Of a stretch of 64,000 nucleotides of DNA, positions 1 to 11,350 are shown piece by piece. The DNA is from Mytilus galloprovincialis (Eukaryota > Mollusca > Bivalvia > Mytilida > Mytilidae), in the NCBI RefSeq assembly GCF_965363235.1, contig NC_134845.1:29390524-29454523 (forward strand), read 5' to 3'. Every line of letters begins with the position of its first letter. The first letter of the stretch is position 1. Made by a program: the position numbers and the translations under genes. The notes under the pieces were generated by a model that saw only the letters and a program-made list of their open reading frames with translations, was not told the DNA's origin and made no database searches.

Positions 1-1111
1 CCTTCCCCCATTAACATAAGGACTATGAAACGATCGTCCGTTAAAAGTATCGAATTTATTTAATTCCTTGCACTACTTACATATTTATATGTGTTCGTGA
101 TGTTTGTAAACGTGGTTACACCAAAACATTTTCTGTAAACAAGTATATTTCGTAGCCTTCATTTTCATATTAAGTCCTAATTTTTGTTATGTGTACTCAC
201 CAATGACATTTTCGAATTCTATGCTTCACTTTCCAATACAGAGTTAACATTCACAGAAGAGCATGAAGAAGATGCTGACATTAAGACATACAAGTTATAT
301 TGTTGGACATTTTTAGTAAACAGCTATAAATAAATATTGATCGATTTAAAATAATTTGCTCCATTTAAAACCCACGTCTTTTGTTATGATAACATGTAAG
401 ATAGTATTGGAGTATTCATAAAGTTATTTGAAAAGTTCATATAGTTCTCCAAAGCAGGTTTATTCATAGATAACTGGGACACTATCTAGACTATTTTTTA
501 AACATTAAAATACACTTTAGAATTTCTGAATACTAGTATATAATTTGTATTTTTATTTTCGTTTTTAGAGGCAGTCAGTAATATTTTCGGTTGCTGATTT
601 TTAAGGACGCTTAACTATGGTAACAGTAAATATTATGTAACAAATTCCTCTGATAGGAAGAAATAACAGAACTGAACAAAAACCCGTAAAAAAATGTAAG
701 AAAATACCTGTACCAAGTCAGGAACATGGCAGTTGTTTACGATTCGTAAGGTGTGTTTGAGCTTTTGATTTTGTCATTTGATTATGGACTTTTCGCCTAC
801 AATTTTCCTCTGACTTCAGTATTTTTATGATGTTACTTGATGCTATAATAAAAGGAAAACCTTCGAAACATAAAATCTAAACTTGAAAATGAACTTATAC
901 TGAAAAATAAAAACAAATTCAGGTCAAGAAGGTGTCATCATCACCACTGTCTAATTAATTTGAATTTTTAGGCGTAGTCTATAATACATGAATAGGTATT
1001 ATCACTGACAGGTACATAAAATCTACCAGATCAATTTGGCTATCACTAGCTCGAGTGCTATACATTTATAAAGCGTACACATCTTATCAAACGGTACAAA
1101 ATACTATACTC
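1..1111. other. AT-rich intergenic DNA with an R4 repeat fragment
   Basis: No coding region is supported here. At about 715-845 there is an inverted fragment of dispersed repeat R4, recognised by its 'tttgagcttttgattttg' stretch, which is the reverse complement of the copy near 7865-7980. The rest is AT-rich and shows no structure I can name. Confidence 0.5.
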
Positions 1112-1199
1112 GAAATGGGTCTTCAATGCAGCGAGAAAATTCCGCACCCGGAGATGCGCCTCCGCTGGCCCCTAAATTAAAATTTGTACTAGTCCATAA
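1112..1199 (-). repeat. Dispersed repeat R2 fragment
   Basis: Reads as the reverse complement of the segment at about 18100-18170, from the 'ggtcttcaatgcagcgagaa' block to the 'gcctccgctggcccctaaa' block. Other copies are at 10066, 17680, 29940 and 46885. No coding capacity is seen. I associate this sequence with mussel genomes, but that is from memory. Confidence 0.6.
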
Positions 1200-1235
1200 C
1201 ATAAGCTGTATTATATAGATCGTCCATCCCCTACA

Positions 1236-1596
1236 CAGGCAAAATTGCAACGCATGTTTACCAGGTGTTTTTTTGAAAACGTATGGTAAACATGCGTTTC
1301 ACCATACGTTTACCATGTGTTTTGAGTAACAGTTGGTAAACATATGTTTGAAACCATGTGTTTCCCATATGTTTCCCATATGTTTGAAAAACATGTTGTA
1401 AACGTGCGTTGACGAACACATGTTTACAAAACGCATGTTTCTCATATAAACATGCGTTTACAATGTGTTTTCAAACGCATGTTTCCCATAAACGCATGTA
1501 AACAATACGTTCTCCAAACATGCGTTTCTGACATGTTTAGAAACGTGCGGTAAATTCCTGGTAAACATGCGTTTACATGCGTTGCAATTTTTGCTG
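1236..1596. mobile_element. Foldback/MITE-like element built from palindromic 12-mers
   Basis: The two ends are inverted copies of each other: 'GCAAAATTGCAACGCATG' on the left matches the reverse complement of the right end, with one extra A. The interior is a run of variants of AAACGCATGTTT, itself close to palindromic and present on both strands. There is no transposase ORF. This fits a non-autonomous foldback or MITE element. The repeats lack the constant spacing and unique spacers of a CRISPR array. Confidence 0.6.
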
Positions 1597-1599
1597 TTT

Positions 1600-4331
1600 A
1601 CCCAGTAATCAGAAGGCTGGATGTATAGATTAAGTCGTTTTCTCACTAAAGGCTGTATACTTTAAAAGTATTTTGTAAAGTATTTAAAAACAGATCTTCA
1701 TATTCATTCTATTAGTCTTTTGATTAAAGCGAATGTTGTTTTTTCTTAGGATAACAATAAAGAATATAGATTCTGACGGCGGATTATTATTATATTGTCA
1801 AGAAAAACACATCACTTTCGGTTTTTATTATGTGGGTCTTTCTGTTTGCTGACGGAAAACACATAGATTTATGTTGGTGTTTTTTATACTTTAATTCAAT
1901 TCATACTTTGCACAGTCTTCCCCATTTTAGATAATTGTTACTTTTTGATTCTCGTATATCATTGTTTCATTCACCAAGTATCTACCCAGCCGGTTAGTAA
2001 ACGTTTTAGTCTGTGGTAAAGTAAATATAAATGTCTGCAATTTTTTTTAAAGCTTAACGAGCTCGAGTGCATTTCTCCTTTTTTTGTTGTTCTAAAGCAC
2101 ACCAAAATATATTGCTTTGAAAAGGGAGCACTTCTAAAGCTCTTGCATTACTTGGATATCTTTTTATGTATTGGGTATCCATATATAACTTCGAAAAATT
2201 ATTATTAGTTCAATTATAAAATAAAAAATTGAACAATACACAAAGAAATCATGTGTATCAAAGTTTTACAACTACGCAATAATTAAAACGTAGAATGCGC
2301 ATTTCTGAAAGAAAAAAAAATCGAAGGTCGGATTTCGGATACCAGCTGTCTGAAACAAGAAATCCCGTACTTTTGATTACTGATTATAGTCACCATGTGT
2401 AGTCCTTTAACCAATCATATCTCTATAAATCTATAGAAGGTAAGATAATGTAACATATATGCCCGTTAGTCCAGCCCTGGCCTCAGTGACTCTTTTTTTT
2501 TTGTTGTCAGTGACTAATATGCCCGTATTCTACAAAGTCATGGAAGACAATTTATTGTAGCGTACATAATCAAATTTTAATAATGTAAGTTAAGATACAC
2601 TTCGATGTTTCTTGATAAATTCCTTTTTCTTAACTCAAAATACACATGACATTATATTAGTTTCAAAATTAATAGTATAATAATAATTGTATGTGGTAAT
2701 GAATGTATAAAATACAATTGCAGAGCATAAGTGAATTATACAACAACTTGACGACATCAAAATCAATCTATTGTAACTTACAAAAAGCAAGCAAATATAA
2801 CAAAATAATACGGTTAAATGTCTTATAGTTTTGATAGCCACATAAACTTGTAGCAGTTTTCAACTTTTTTCTGTCATTTCAACCTTTCTCGTTTTGACAT
2901 ATATCAGTGGTATAAACAGATACAAAATAATAAAGAATAAAACATGTTCAGAAAAGCATTTAAATCTGTGATAACAATATAATAGATAAATAAACAAAAA
3001 CGAAATAATAAACAAAACAAAAACTTTCAAGAAACAAGTTCGAGAACACAACTATTATTTGGGTCCAGAGCATGTTCACTTTTTACCCTCAAAACTAAAG
3101 AACAATTGCACTGAAAATATATGAATGTTTGAGCTTTAAACGTTGACACATCTGACCAAAATTGAACGGACTATGTGCCTCTTACCTATGAAAGTTTACC
3201 TGTAATTATGTCATCCATGATTCTTATAGTACATTAAGGATTTTGACAATTAAAGTGGAAACTTGTTGCTATTGAAAAATCAAAAAGCATATCAAAGCCA
3301 AATCTTCTTTCTAAAAATACTGAATGGGTGTTCCAGTCAAATATAAACACTCTTTGTATTATAAATATTAATTCTACGTATAATGCCGTGGTTTTTTTTT
3401 TTTTTTTGTTCCTACAGCAACCGATTTGGGATAAACAATTTTTCATAATATAGATGACTGCAACGAGCATGGGAATTATTTTGTGTGCATAAGTGTTCTG
3501 ATAATTGTGGGTGTTTTGCGGGAGATAAGGTCCGAGTCTACCTTCCTATGTACTTTTAACTAATCGAAACTTTTATTTATCCAATGTCAAAGATAAATGT
3601 TGTTAAATATCTATAAATCAACGAAAATCATTTGTACATTTCAGATATCACCACTTGTAGAAATGAGAATTTATTAAGAATTCTCTTAAATGCCTTACAG
3701 TCTAAGAACCAAAGTAGGAACGTTCAAATATTATCATTATCAACTCATGCTAAACTGCAATTATTGTTTACCAATACATTCAAACACAGAATGAAAATGA
3801 AAAGCATCCCCTCTTCGGGCCAATATATGGACTAAAATCTAGGCATTTCAATGTTTATATGCATCACGTTATATCGTTCACATATGAAATAATAAAATAA
3901 CTGCAAATCAGCCTGAGGGAATGTTATTAGTTCATCGTTTTGAACAAAATCAAAACATGATGTGATTTTGTACAAAACGTACATAGATTGTAAACGATTA
4001 CTATTGACCAGCCGTTATAAAAGAGACTTACACAAAATAGAATTGTGCAACATAGTTTGATGATCAGCAGGGGAAAGAAAAGATTTAAATCTAGCGTTTG
4101 TATTCTGACATAAAGTGTGCGTTTATGGCTAAAGACAATTTGAATATTATGCCTCCCATCCACTAGTATTTTAATCTGATATTCTGCTTTATATCGTGAT
4201 AGTTGCTGTAGTTAGAAAGAAATGTTTTGTTAACTGGATGGATAATTCATGAATATATGAGTTATTATACAATAAATATGTTAATGCTATCAAACTATAT
4301 AAAGGCATGAAGGGGAGTTTCTTCTGTCTTC
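1600..4331. other. Intergenic, no gene supported
   Basis: AT-rich with homopolymer runs, such as the T tract near 3390. Only short open frames occur, without recognisable motifs. The phrase 'atatgcccgt' appears twice near 2458 and 2518 on either side of a T tract, a small local duplication. Nothing else stands out. Confidence 0.5.
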
Positions 4332-4786
4332 GTGTGTTACACTTCTATTTCTCTTTCAAATGATTCGCCGATACCGGTTTTCTTTGCCTCCTTGACAAAA
4401 GATACCACCCTGACATATAGCACTACAACTTTAAAATTTGATGACGTCAGAATCAATATTGTTAATGGTTACGATTCTACAACGTTACGATTCTACAACA
4501 GGCATGTTCATTGCGCCAAGAAGTGGCATATACCAGTTCAACTGTTTACTTCGTACAAAAGGTAGCAATGACGTACACTTCCAACTAAACAAGAATGATG
4601 CACTTTACGTGGGGATACGTCTCAAAGGGTCATTATAATTCACAAACCATACAGTGTACTAACATATTAAGCTATGAACAAAGATACTTACCAGGTAGAT
4701 GTTCCTTTAGCAAACCATCCTATGTTAATATTGTGGCATTGTTTGCAAATAAAAAAAAACACTTACCAAAATCATTTCTACTTTAA
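4332..4786 (+). pseudogene. C1q-domain protein pseudogene
   Basis: Three reading frames together give a typical C1q domain: the N-terminal part reads FFASLTKDTTLTY and KFDDVRINI, the next frame gives GMFIAPRSGIYQFNC and HFQLNKNDALYV, and a third gives GYVSKGHYNSQT and KPSYVNIVALF. The first shift comes from a tandem 16-bp duplication (4468-4483 and 4484-4499). The second falls near 4612-4620. C1q-domain proteins are secreted, trimer-forming lectin-like immune proteins and are very numerous in bivalves. No signal peptide or collagen region is visible, so this is probably a single broken exon. Domain recognition is firm; exact limits are not. Confidence 0.8.
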
Positions 4787-4789
4787 CCC

Positions 4790-5430
4790 AACTATGACAA
4801 AAAAGTAAAAAGTTTATATTTCCAAACCATGAACATGATAGCGAAATCGAGTTAAGGTGAAGTGTATGTAATTAACTTTTCAACGAAATTGACTTTATCG
4901 GACGTAAGTGAATGCACATAATTGAGTGTGAAAAAACAACTAGACATGTTTGGATATTCATTGAAGTCGACCACACGTTTGGAGAATTGGATATGTTTAA
5001 AGGCAGCAAAAAGAAGGAAACGCTTCAGAACGTAAAACACCTTGAAATATATCATTTTAGCAACAAAAAAATAGGCTGCATTAGTATACGTCAAACAAGA
5101 AATCACAGATGGTTAGCGTGAAATTAAATATCAGTTTACATATCTATCTATAGTACCTTTGGTACGACAGCATCAGTTAATAGTCGATTCTTTTTTCGTA
5201 TTTTCTAATTGGTATCTGTAATAAGTAATCTCCGTTTGTTTGTACAATGTGTAGTAGAATTTTCTTTGTATTATCGTCAATTTTTATTTATCTAAATTAT
5301 TGCCCAAAATGTCTTTTGTTATTTTTTATGTAGTTTTGCAGTCTGTTTTGTAGATATGCGTTTTATCATAACAGAAATGTATTAGTATATTTATCAATAC
5401 TAAATGTTTTTCTTTAAACATTTACAAAAG
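4790..5430. other. Intergenic, no gene supported
   Basis: AT-rich. Near 4940-5000 there are 'acatgtttgga' and 'cacacgtttggagaatt' phrases that recur near 41965-42030, so a short shared repeat may be present. No coding region is supported. Confidence 0.4.
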
Positions 5431-5434
5431 TTAC

Positions 5435-5645
5435 ATAAAATATTGTCCCTAAGGCTAAGGAAATATGTTAGTCTGTTCAGGACAATATTTGATTATGAAA
5501 AAGTGTCCTTAAATATGAATTTGTGTCTCCTCCTTCTGTAAAAAACACTATAAAACTCTGTCAATGACAATATTTTACTGTAAATTCTATCTTTGACAAT
5601 ATTCCGCTATGAAAAACTATCCATGAAAATATTTCTTAATGAAGT
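5435..5645. repeat. Left arm of a GACAATATT-rich inverted-repeat element
   Basis: Contains several copies of GACAATATT or its reverse complement with 'gtgtcc' phrases. The segment at about 6785-7000 carries the same words in the opposite sense. The pair may be the ends of a MITE-type element split by the SINE complex between them. The match is by eye and only partial. Confidence 0.35.
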
Positions 5646-6039
5646 GATTACAAAACAAGAATAGTACACTAGCATGCAGTATTCACATTTGTAGACTTCT
5701 AACTGAAAATATTAACTGAATTAAAGTAAGTATTTTATATTTAAAACCAATATTTACTTTAACATAATTAGCAGTGTTAATTTAGCAAATATTCTTGATT
5801 AAATGTTTAAAACTATAGAAAGATTAAAGTATTATCTAACGTATACTCCATTGTACTAAAATATACTGTGCATCAGTGATGAACCGACAATCACTTGTTT
5901 ATAACCAAAATGAATAAGTTGTAAATACTAGTTTAACAGATCTTTTATCCATGGCGTTTTGAGGGTACAGAATTACAATGTAACTGAATTAATGCTATTT
6001 CTATTTGTTAATATCATTATATATATATATATATATATA

Positions 6040-6203
6040 TAAGTACGTCTGAGTCAGTGACAACTCTACAACAGATGTATCCATCGGATCGCCATCAATG
6101 ATAGTGATACATGGCTGTGTACATAATGTATATACAACTCGTCTAAACATCAACCCAACAATGTTAGATCTGTAAATTTGCACTGCAGCCGTCCCGCTAG
6201 ACC
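6040..6203 (-). repeat. Inverted SINE-derived arm, left copy
   Basis: From 'agtacgtctgagtcagtgac' to the 'cgtcccgctagacc' block this is the reverse complement of the right copy at 6304-6545, with few differences. It lacks about 70 bp of the tRNA-like part that the right copy keeps (roughly 6331-6400). Together they form a large hairpin-capable structure. Confidence 0.7.
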
Positions 6204-6271
6204 TTATATATCATGTACTGTAGTACGCCGCTAGATTAAAGCTGACGAGGAAAGGTAACACACGGCCAGCG
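6202..6271 (+). repeat. 70-bp direct repeat, copy 1
   Basis: Begins 'ccttatatatcatgtactg' and ends 'cacacggccagcg'. It is repeated at 6641-6710 with about one base difference, so the SINE complex carries direct as well as inverted duplications. Confidence 0.75.
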
Positions 6272-6303
6272 AAAGCTCTTTTTTGAGAGCCCAGGTGGTC
6301 GTG

Positions 6304-6545
6304 TGGTCTAGCGGGACGGCTGTAGTGCAGGCGATTTGGTGTCACGATATCACAGTATCACGGGTTCGAATCCCGGTGAGGGAAAACCAAAAATTTGCGA
6401 AAGCAAATTTACAGATCTAACATTGTTGGGTTGATGTTTATACGAGTTGTATATACATTATGTACACAGCCATGTATCACCATCATTGATGGCGATCCAA
6501 TGGATACATCTGTTGTAGAGTTGTCACTGACTCAGACGTACTTAT
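6304..6545 (+). mobile_element. tRNA-derived SINE with A and B boxes
   Basis: A perfect RNA polymerase III A box, TGGTCTAGCGG, lies at 6304-6314, and a perfect B box, GGTTCGAATCC, at 6363-6373, spaced as in tRNA genes with a long variable arm. The body then runs to 6545 and is matched in inverted orientation by 6040-6203. This is the layout of a tRNA-headed SINE. It is not a functional tRNA gene: I cannot fold a proper acceptor stem. (AT)n runs at about 6019-6041 and 6741-6757 sit at the edges of the complex. Confidence 0.65.
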
Positions 6546-6640
6546 AAATATAATTATTTTCTGTGACTGTATATTACATTAATTTGTAGGATCCTTTACT
6601 ATAGATAATTTAGCTGATCTGTAACAATAACATCTTCATG

Positions 6641-6710
6641 CCTTATATATCATGTACTGTAGTACGCCGCTAGATTAAAACTGACGAGGAAAGGTAACAC
6701 ACGGCCAGCG
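6641..6710 (+). repeat. 70-bp direct repeat, copy 2
   Basis: Second copy of 6202-6271. Just after it, the 'ttacaaattaatgcaagata' stretch is the reverse complement of sequence near 6555-6590, so this end is also palindromic. Confidence 0.7.
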
Positions 6711-6784
6711 TTACAAATTAATGCAAGATACAGTCACAGAATATATATATATATATATCCTCCTCTTCGGCATTCCAATCCGTC

Positions 6785-7000
6785 TATAAATATTGTCTAA
6801 ATACACACAAAATATAACCTTCCTTTGACAGAACTAAATTTCATAGTATTCATCTGTAAAATATTTTCTATATACAGACACAATTTCACCATGGAAATGT
6901 GTCCTTCTCTGGACATTTTTTAATAGATTTGGACAATATTTCAACATTCATGAAATATTGTCTGTGGGAAAATATTTCATAGGACATTTGTTTTACTTAC
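6785..7000. repeat. Right arm of a GACAATATT-rich inverted-repeat element
   Basis: Carries 'gacaatattt' and 'aaatattgtc' words and the phrase 'ggaaatgtgtccttctctgg', mirroring 5435-5645. See that entry for the limits of the match. Confidence 0.35.
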
Positions 7001-7139
7001 GCATATGCATTTATTTCATTGTTTGTCCTATTCAATGTTTTTAGAAATCGGTTATACTAAACGGCTAATTTTTTAAGAAAATCAGTTTATGTAATTTTAT
7101 TTATAGAAAATCATCATGCACTATCATTTAACGTCAGTA

Positions 7140-7430
7140 TTGACCCATTTATCATTGCATATATCACGTGATCATGATCTACACAGATTTCGACTACGAC
7201 AACAACATCTATTTTTATACTTTCATTTGGAAATCAAAAACAACACTATTGTGAGTATAATGTTTATAGATTTAATAGTCTCAATAAATATTTGAACTCT
7301 TTCACCTGAACTACTTCGTTAATTTTCTGACATCTCATCAGGTATTTGTTAATGTAAACAATATTACTTTTTAAATTAATTCAATGGTTGACCCATTTAA
7401 CATTTTCAAAAAGTCATTTACGCAGAACTT
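7140..7430 (+). repeat. Dispersed repeat R3
   Basis: Shares a series of phrases with 43540-43815 and 18236-18425: 'tatcac(g)tg', 'caacaacat', 'aactctttcac', 'ctgacatctc' and 'cccatttaacattttcaaaa'. The copies are diverged. No coding capacity is seen. Confidence 0.6.
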
Positions 7431-7864
7431 GTGACAACGACATCGATTTTCATAAACAGAAACTGTTTTACATTACATTATTTCAATTAACATTGAAAGT
7501 CAATGTAAACCTCTTTATATTTGCAATCAATAGTCGATCAAATTCTTTGTGTTCTATATTTTGCTATGGTTTTTAAATAGCAAAACCTGTTATTTTATTT
7601 TTATATATAATCGAATGCGTAATCAAATGAGGAAGTCGAACTTCGATAGTCATTTGAAGTACAATGAAAAACAACATTTTCAGGTGATTTCATATTTTTT
7701 TCCAAAACAATTGTCGTAGCGTGTGAAATAAAATTCATATTCCAAGGGAATATTTAAAAATGGTTTTGAAAATAATGCCTTAGAACTTCACATGTTTAAT
7801 CAAATTTGGGTAATCCAGCATAATATGTCCATTTTATGAATACGGAATGTAGATTTGGTTGTGA

Positions 7865-8350
7865 AAGCCTGAAGAAAAAAAAAAGGCATTCAAAATTAAA
7901 ATAACAAAAAAAAATACCGAACGCCGAGGACAATTCAAACGGCAAGTCCGTAATGAAATGGCAAATCAAAAGCACAAACAAGTCAAACGAATGGACATTC
8001 CTGACTTGGTACATGCATTTTCTTATGTAAAAACGGATTAAACCTGATTTGTCGCTAGCTGAACCTCTGACTTGTATGACAGTCGCATACTATTCCGTTA
8101 TATTGACAACAATGTGTGTACAAACAAACATATAAAAATGTCAAAAATACAGGTACACCATTCAACATTGTGTTATAATCTTGAAATTGAAGAAAATAAT
8201 TCAAAGCAATATAGCACAATGACGGGATATATAAGCAAAGAGCCACTTCATATGTTACAAAGAAACACAAAACAAGCATATAGGAAAAGCACATTAAAAC
8301 AAACGAAAGACAAGAATACAAATACCATAGCATAACAACATTATGACGGT
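7865..8350 (+). repeat. Dispersed repeat R4
   Basis: Phrases 'aaacgaatggacattcctgac' (in part), 'cttggtacatgcattttctt' and 'ttaaacctgatttgtcgcta' recur at 30395-30510 and 38970-39065, and inverted at 715-845 and 43930-44050. Open frames on both strands here are by-products of the AT-rich repeat. Confidence 0.6.
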
Positions 8351-8424
8351 AAGCCACGTCAAATGAATATCACAAAAAACTGAAATTAAAAGAAATATTA
8401 AGACAAATAAAAAGAACTCTATAA

Positions 8425-9010
8425 CACGTTTTCGATATGATAAACAACATCAGTACCCAGATTCTATATTTCAAGAACATCATTTCTTATTTGTGAAGTT
8501 GATTTGGAAGATTCATCAACAAGGTATCGATGAACTTTTTTTAGTAAGGAAGAGATGTTCTTTGACAAACTCCTTCCTTTTTCATCAACTTTCCACTCGG
8601 ACACTGGTAACGTTGTACAAAGTCTGAGTAATAACTGAAAGCTCTTGAATACCGAACAAGTTGAAACTACATATCCAATATACAGGTGAAGTTAGTATAT
8701 AGCTATTAAGATGGATAAATTGATCATTTCAAATTTCAAACCATCTCATTTGTCATTATTCTGGTACTAATATGACAGCGTATGTCAAAGAATGGTAATG
8801 GTAAGAACATCATCAATATATCTGAATGTGAAGTTAAATGATCCGGTTTCTTTCTTTGATTTTCTTGTTTAAGAAAAGTGCGTGAAGGTTTCGACTCATA
8901 TAAAAATAAGACGAGGTCCGCAAGAAATACCGAACATTTGGTGAAAAAGTGAAGAAATATGTTGCCAATAAGAAACTCGAGCATACTGATCACTTGTTCC
9001 TCTGCGTAGC
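8425..9010 (-). pseudogene. Penelope-like element reverse transcriptase fragment
   Basis: On the minus strand one frame reads MLEFLIGNIFLHFF and then LADLVLFLYE, matching the block around the GIPMGTNCAPLLADLFLYSYE region of Penelope-like RTs with that motif deleted. A second frame reads FRYIDDVLT at about 8802-8827, the catalytic YxDD motif, before a stop. Downstream the text resembles the RT thumb (LLKKVHRYLVDESSKS). Several frames are needed, so this is a dead fragment. Penelope-like elements are retroelements with an RT related to telomerase. Family assignment is fairly secure; ends are approximate. Confidence 0.6.
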
Positions 9011-9019
9011 ATGATTTAC

Positions 9020-10065
9020 CTTTTTGTTCAACATGTTCAACAAAGTATGTCGTTTGCTACTATATTTATTTTGAAAAGCAGTGTAAATTATTTCTTTTAA
9101 ATCGTTACTTCAATGTAGGAGATCAGCATATATCTATAAAACAAGTCGGTAGTGTAGTACTCACTTTATGTTATTGTTCCCTGAAATTAAAAGAAGACAT
9201 TCTCCAATCCTTATTTACCAAAGTCATATTGAACATAAATATTTAGCGCAAGGTATCGTGAAAGACATCATTACATGTCATGGCTTAATTTCGTTAAAAA
9301 AATATTTTACCCAATTGCATAGCTCTATCATAATAATATATTTTTACAAATAAGTTCTTGTATCTACATTTTTAAAAACATCTTCAAGAATGAGAGTTTC
9401 CGCAAATTTCAATCGCTACATGTATTCTTCTTCAAAGTCTTATTTGGGTTAAACATGTCAAATGAACTCAATCAGTGACTTGAAAATAGATGCATAGTAA
9501 ATCTGGTCTACTTCTTTCATTCAGGGGCGTCCGATTTTTTTCTATGCAGTATGTACACGTCTGGTGGAAATGGCACATTCAATCTGATCATGCATCTAAA
9601 GATAATATAAGATCTACACGTTATAAACCATCGAAACAAATCATTTAAGGGTGATTACGTACCCTGTTGCAATGCAAAATGTCTTGCTCTATCCAGTTTA
9701 ATCTAATTGTTCACATGGAATCCAACTTTCCTGATCTTTATTCTGGACGGCCTCTACCTATTGTATTTAGAATTTATTTTTCGCAACTGAGGTGAAGCAA
9801 GCACACATCCTTCAGCCTATCATATATGATGAGTAACTGGTAGTACTACCATACTGTACATAATTAATATAATAAACAATATGTGTGAACCATGTGTCTA
9901 AAATTTAAACATTTAACTGAAGCTTTCAAAATCTTGCTTCAGAAAAACGATGTTTAAGTATTTTAGTAAAAAGAAGTGAAAAGCTTGCTGTCTGTAAAAC
10001 AACTATAGTTATACTAAAATGACGTAAAACTATGTTTAACAGTTCAATTCAACTTACCTGCCCCA
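9020..10065. other. Intergenic, no gene supported
   Basis: AT-rich, no recognised coding region or clear repeat structure. It may include further decayed Penelope-like sequence next to the RT fragment, but I could not identify any. Confidence 0.4.
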
Positions 10066-10190
10066 TAGGTCTTCAATACAGCGAGAAACCCATACGCTTC
10101 CTTCAGCTAGCCCCTAAACAAATATCTATAATAGTTCAGTGGTAATGGACGTCATACTAAACTCCGAATTACAGTCAAGAAACTAAAATT
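10066..10190 (-). repeat. Dispersed repeat R2 fragment
   Basis: Contains 'taggtcttcaatacagcgag', 'cttcagctagcccctaaa' and the following 'gttcagtggtaatggacgtc', matching the R2 copies at 1112 and 29940 in order and strand. Confidence 0.6.
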
Positions 10191-10738
10191 AAAAATCATA
10201 CAAGACTAAAAAAGGCCGGATCAGTTTTTCTCATCACTTGGTTTCCATCGTTGTTGTTGTCACTGTCGTCCGTCGTCGTTACTTTTACAAAAATCTTCTT
10301 CTATGATACTCCTGATTTAAATGTAACCAAAATTGGCCATTATCATCATTAGGGTATCTGGTTTAAAAAAAATCCATTTGAATAAATATTAAATAATTTA
10401 CCAATTTGTAAATGACCCAGTTTGCATAATAATTGATAACTACCATTGTTTTCAAATTGTGTAACAAAATATCATCACGTGAAATCAATAACAGAAGTTT
10501 GAGATATATTCCCTTGACCTTTGATTTTGTCGTTTAAATCTGCATAGTCTTGATGATTATGCAAAGATTGTATTCATTCACTTAATTTGTTTTAGTAAAT
10601 ACTCTTGAATAAAAAAAAACCATCATTTTTGTCCACAAAAAAGGATTTAAGGTGTTCTTGTTTTGAACCATCATCATAATGGAGATTAACAAATGTTTGT
10701 ATTTAAAGTGTTTGAAAGTCTCTTATCTTATTTTTCAG

Positions 10739-10812
10739 AATTTGCTGAAACAAAAAAGATGAGAAGATCTATAGCGGCTCAAATCCGAAATAAAAGATAT
10801 GACGTAGACAAT
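10739..10812 (+). CDS. Possible 5' exon of the first BTB-BACK gene
   Basis: A pyrimidine-rich acceptor (tttttcag, ending 10738) and a donor (gtatgt at 10813) bound a 74-bp block. From ATG at 10759 it reads MRRSIAAQIRNKRYDVDN and leaves in phase 0, the phase in which the exon at 13074 begins. That exon has no ATG before the BTB domain, so an upstream coding exon is expected. This is an inference from splice signals and phase only; no domain supports it and no equivalent was found upstream of the other two paralogues. Confidence 0.33.
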
Positions 10813-11269
10813 GTATGTTTTATTTTTTTTAAAGAATAAAGAACATTCCTTTTTATCTCTGAGGCAGTATCGTTATTCAGGCCGGATTGTGAATGACATT
10901 TTTAATCCTGGTATCTATGATGAGTTTATTCTAATGGTCGGTCACTTGTTCATATTAAACTTTTATTTTTTTTTTAATAATTGAACACGCCTAACGCATG
11001 CTCAGCCAATCGTTAGTTAAGGTCACGCTACGATTATACGAATACGGGTTCAACTGAAGTAGTTTTTTAGATTTGCAAGTCAATAATACAGTTGCTTTTT
11101 ATCGATTTTATCTTTACTTAATTGAACAGAATTTACTTCTAGTGGCGAAATAGTATTTTAATATTTCCAAATGTTTGAAAAAACTTTGTTTTTTTCAAAT
11201 GACAGTATTTGCTGCTTTAATAACTTAGTGGTGAGGTTATATAGCAAGCAAATTTTGATTTTCTAATTA

Positions 11270-11350
11270 CTTTGACCTGAGCGTCACTAAAGAGTCTTAT
11301 ATACACGAAACGCGTGTCTGGTGTATCAAATTATAAACCTGATGCTGTTG
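11270..11350 (-). repeat. Dispersed repeat R5 fragment
   Basis: 'ctgagcgtcactaaagagtc' followed by 'cgaaacgcgtgtctggtgta' is the inverted counterpart of the 'catcagtgacgctcag' block at 30140 and 39645. Confidence 0.55.

Noticed and set aside
1236-1596. CRISPR-like array
   Set aside because: Repeats are variable, in both orientations and without unique spacers, in what looks like animal DNA.
6230-6260. CTGACGAGGAAA, reminiscent of a hammerhead ribozyme core
   Set aside because: There is no room for stem II between CTGACGA and GAAA, and no matching stem I or III was found. The same word at 6685 has the same defect.
6304-6376. A functional tRNA gene
   Set aside because: The A and B boxes are perfect, but no acceptor stem or clear anticodon arm can be folded, and the sequence continues as a SINE body.
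8055-8357. Overlapping frames of about 100 codons on both strands
   Set aside because: They lie in dispersed repeat R4 and have no motif.
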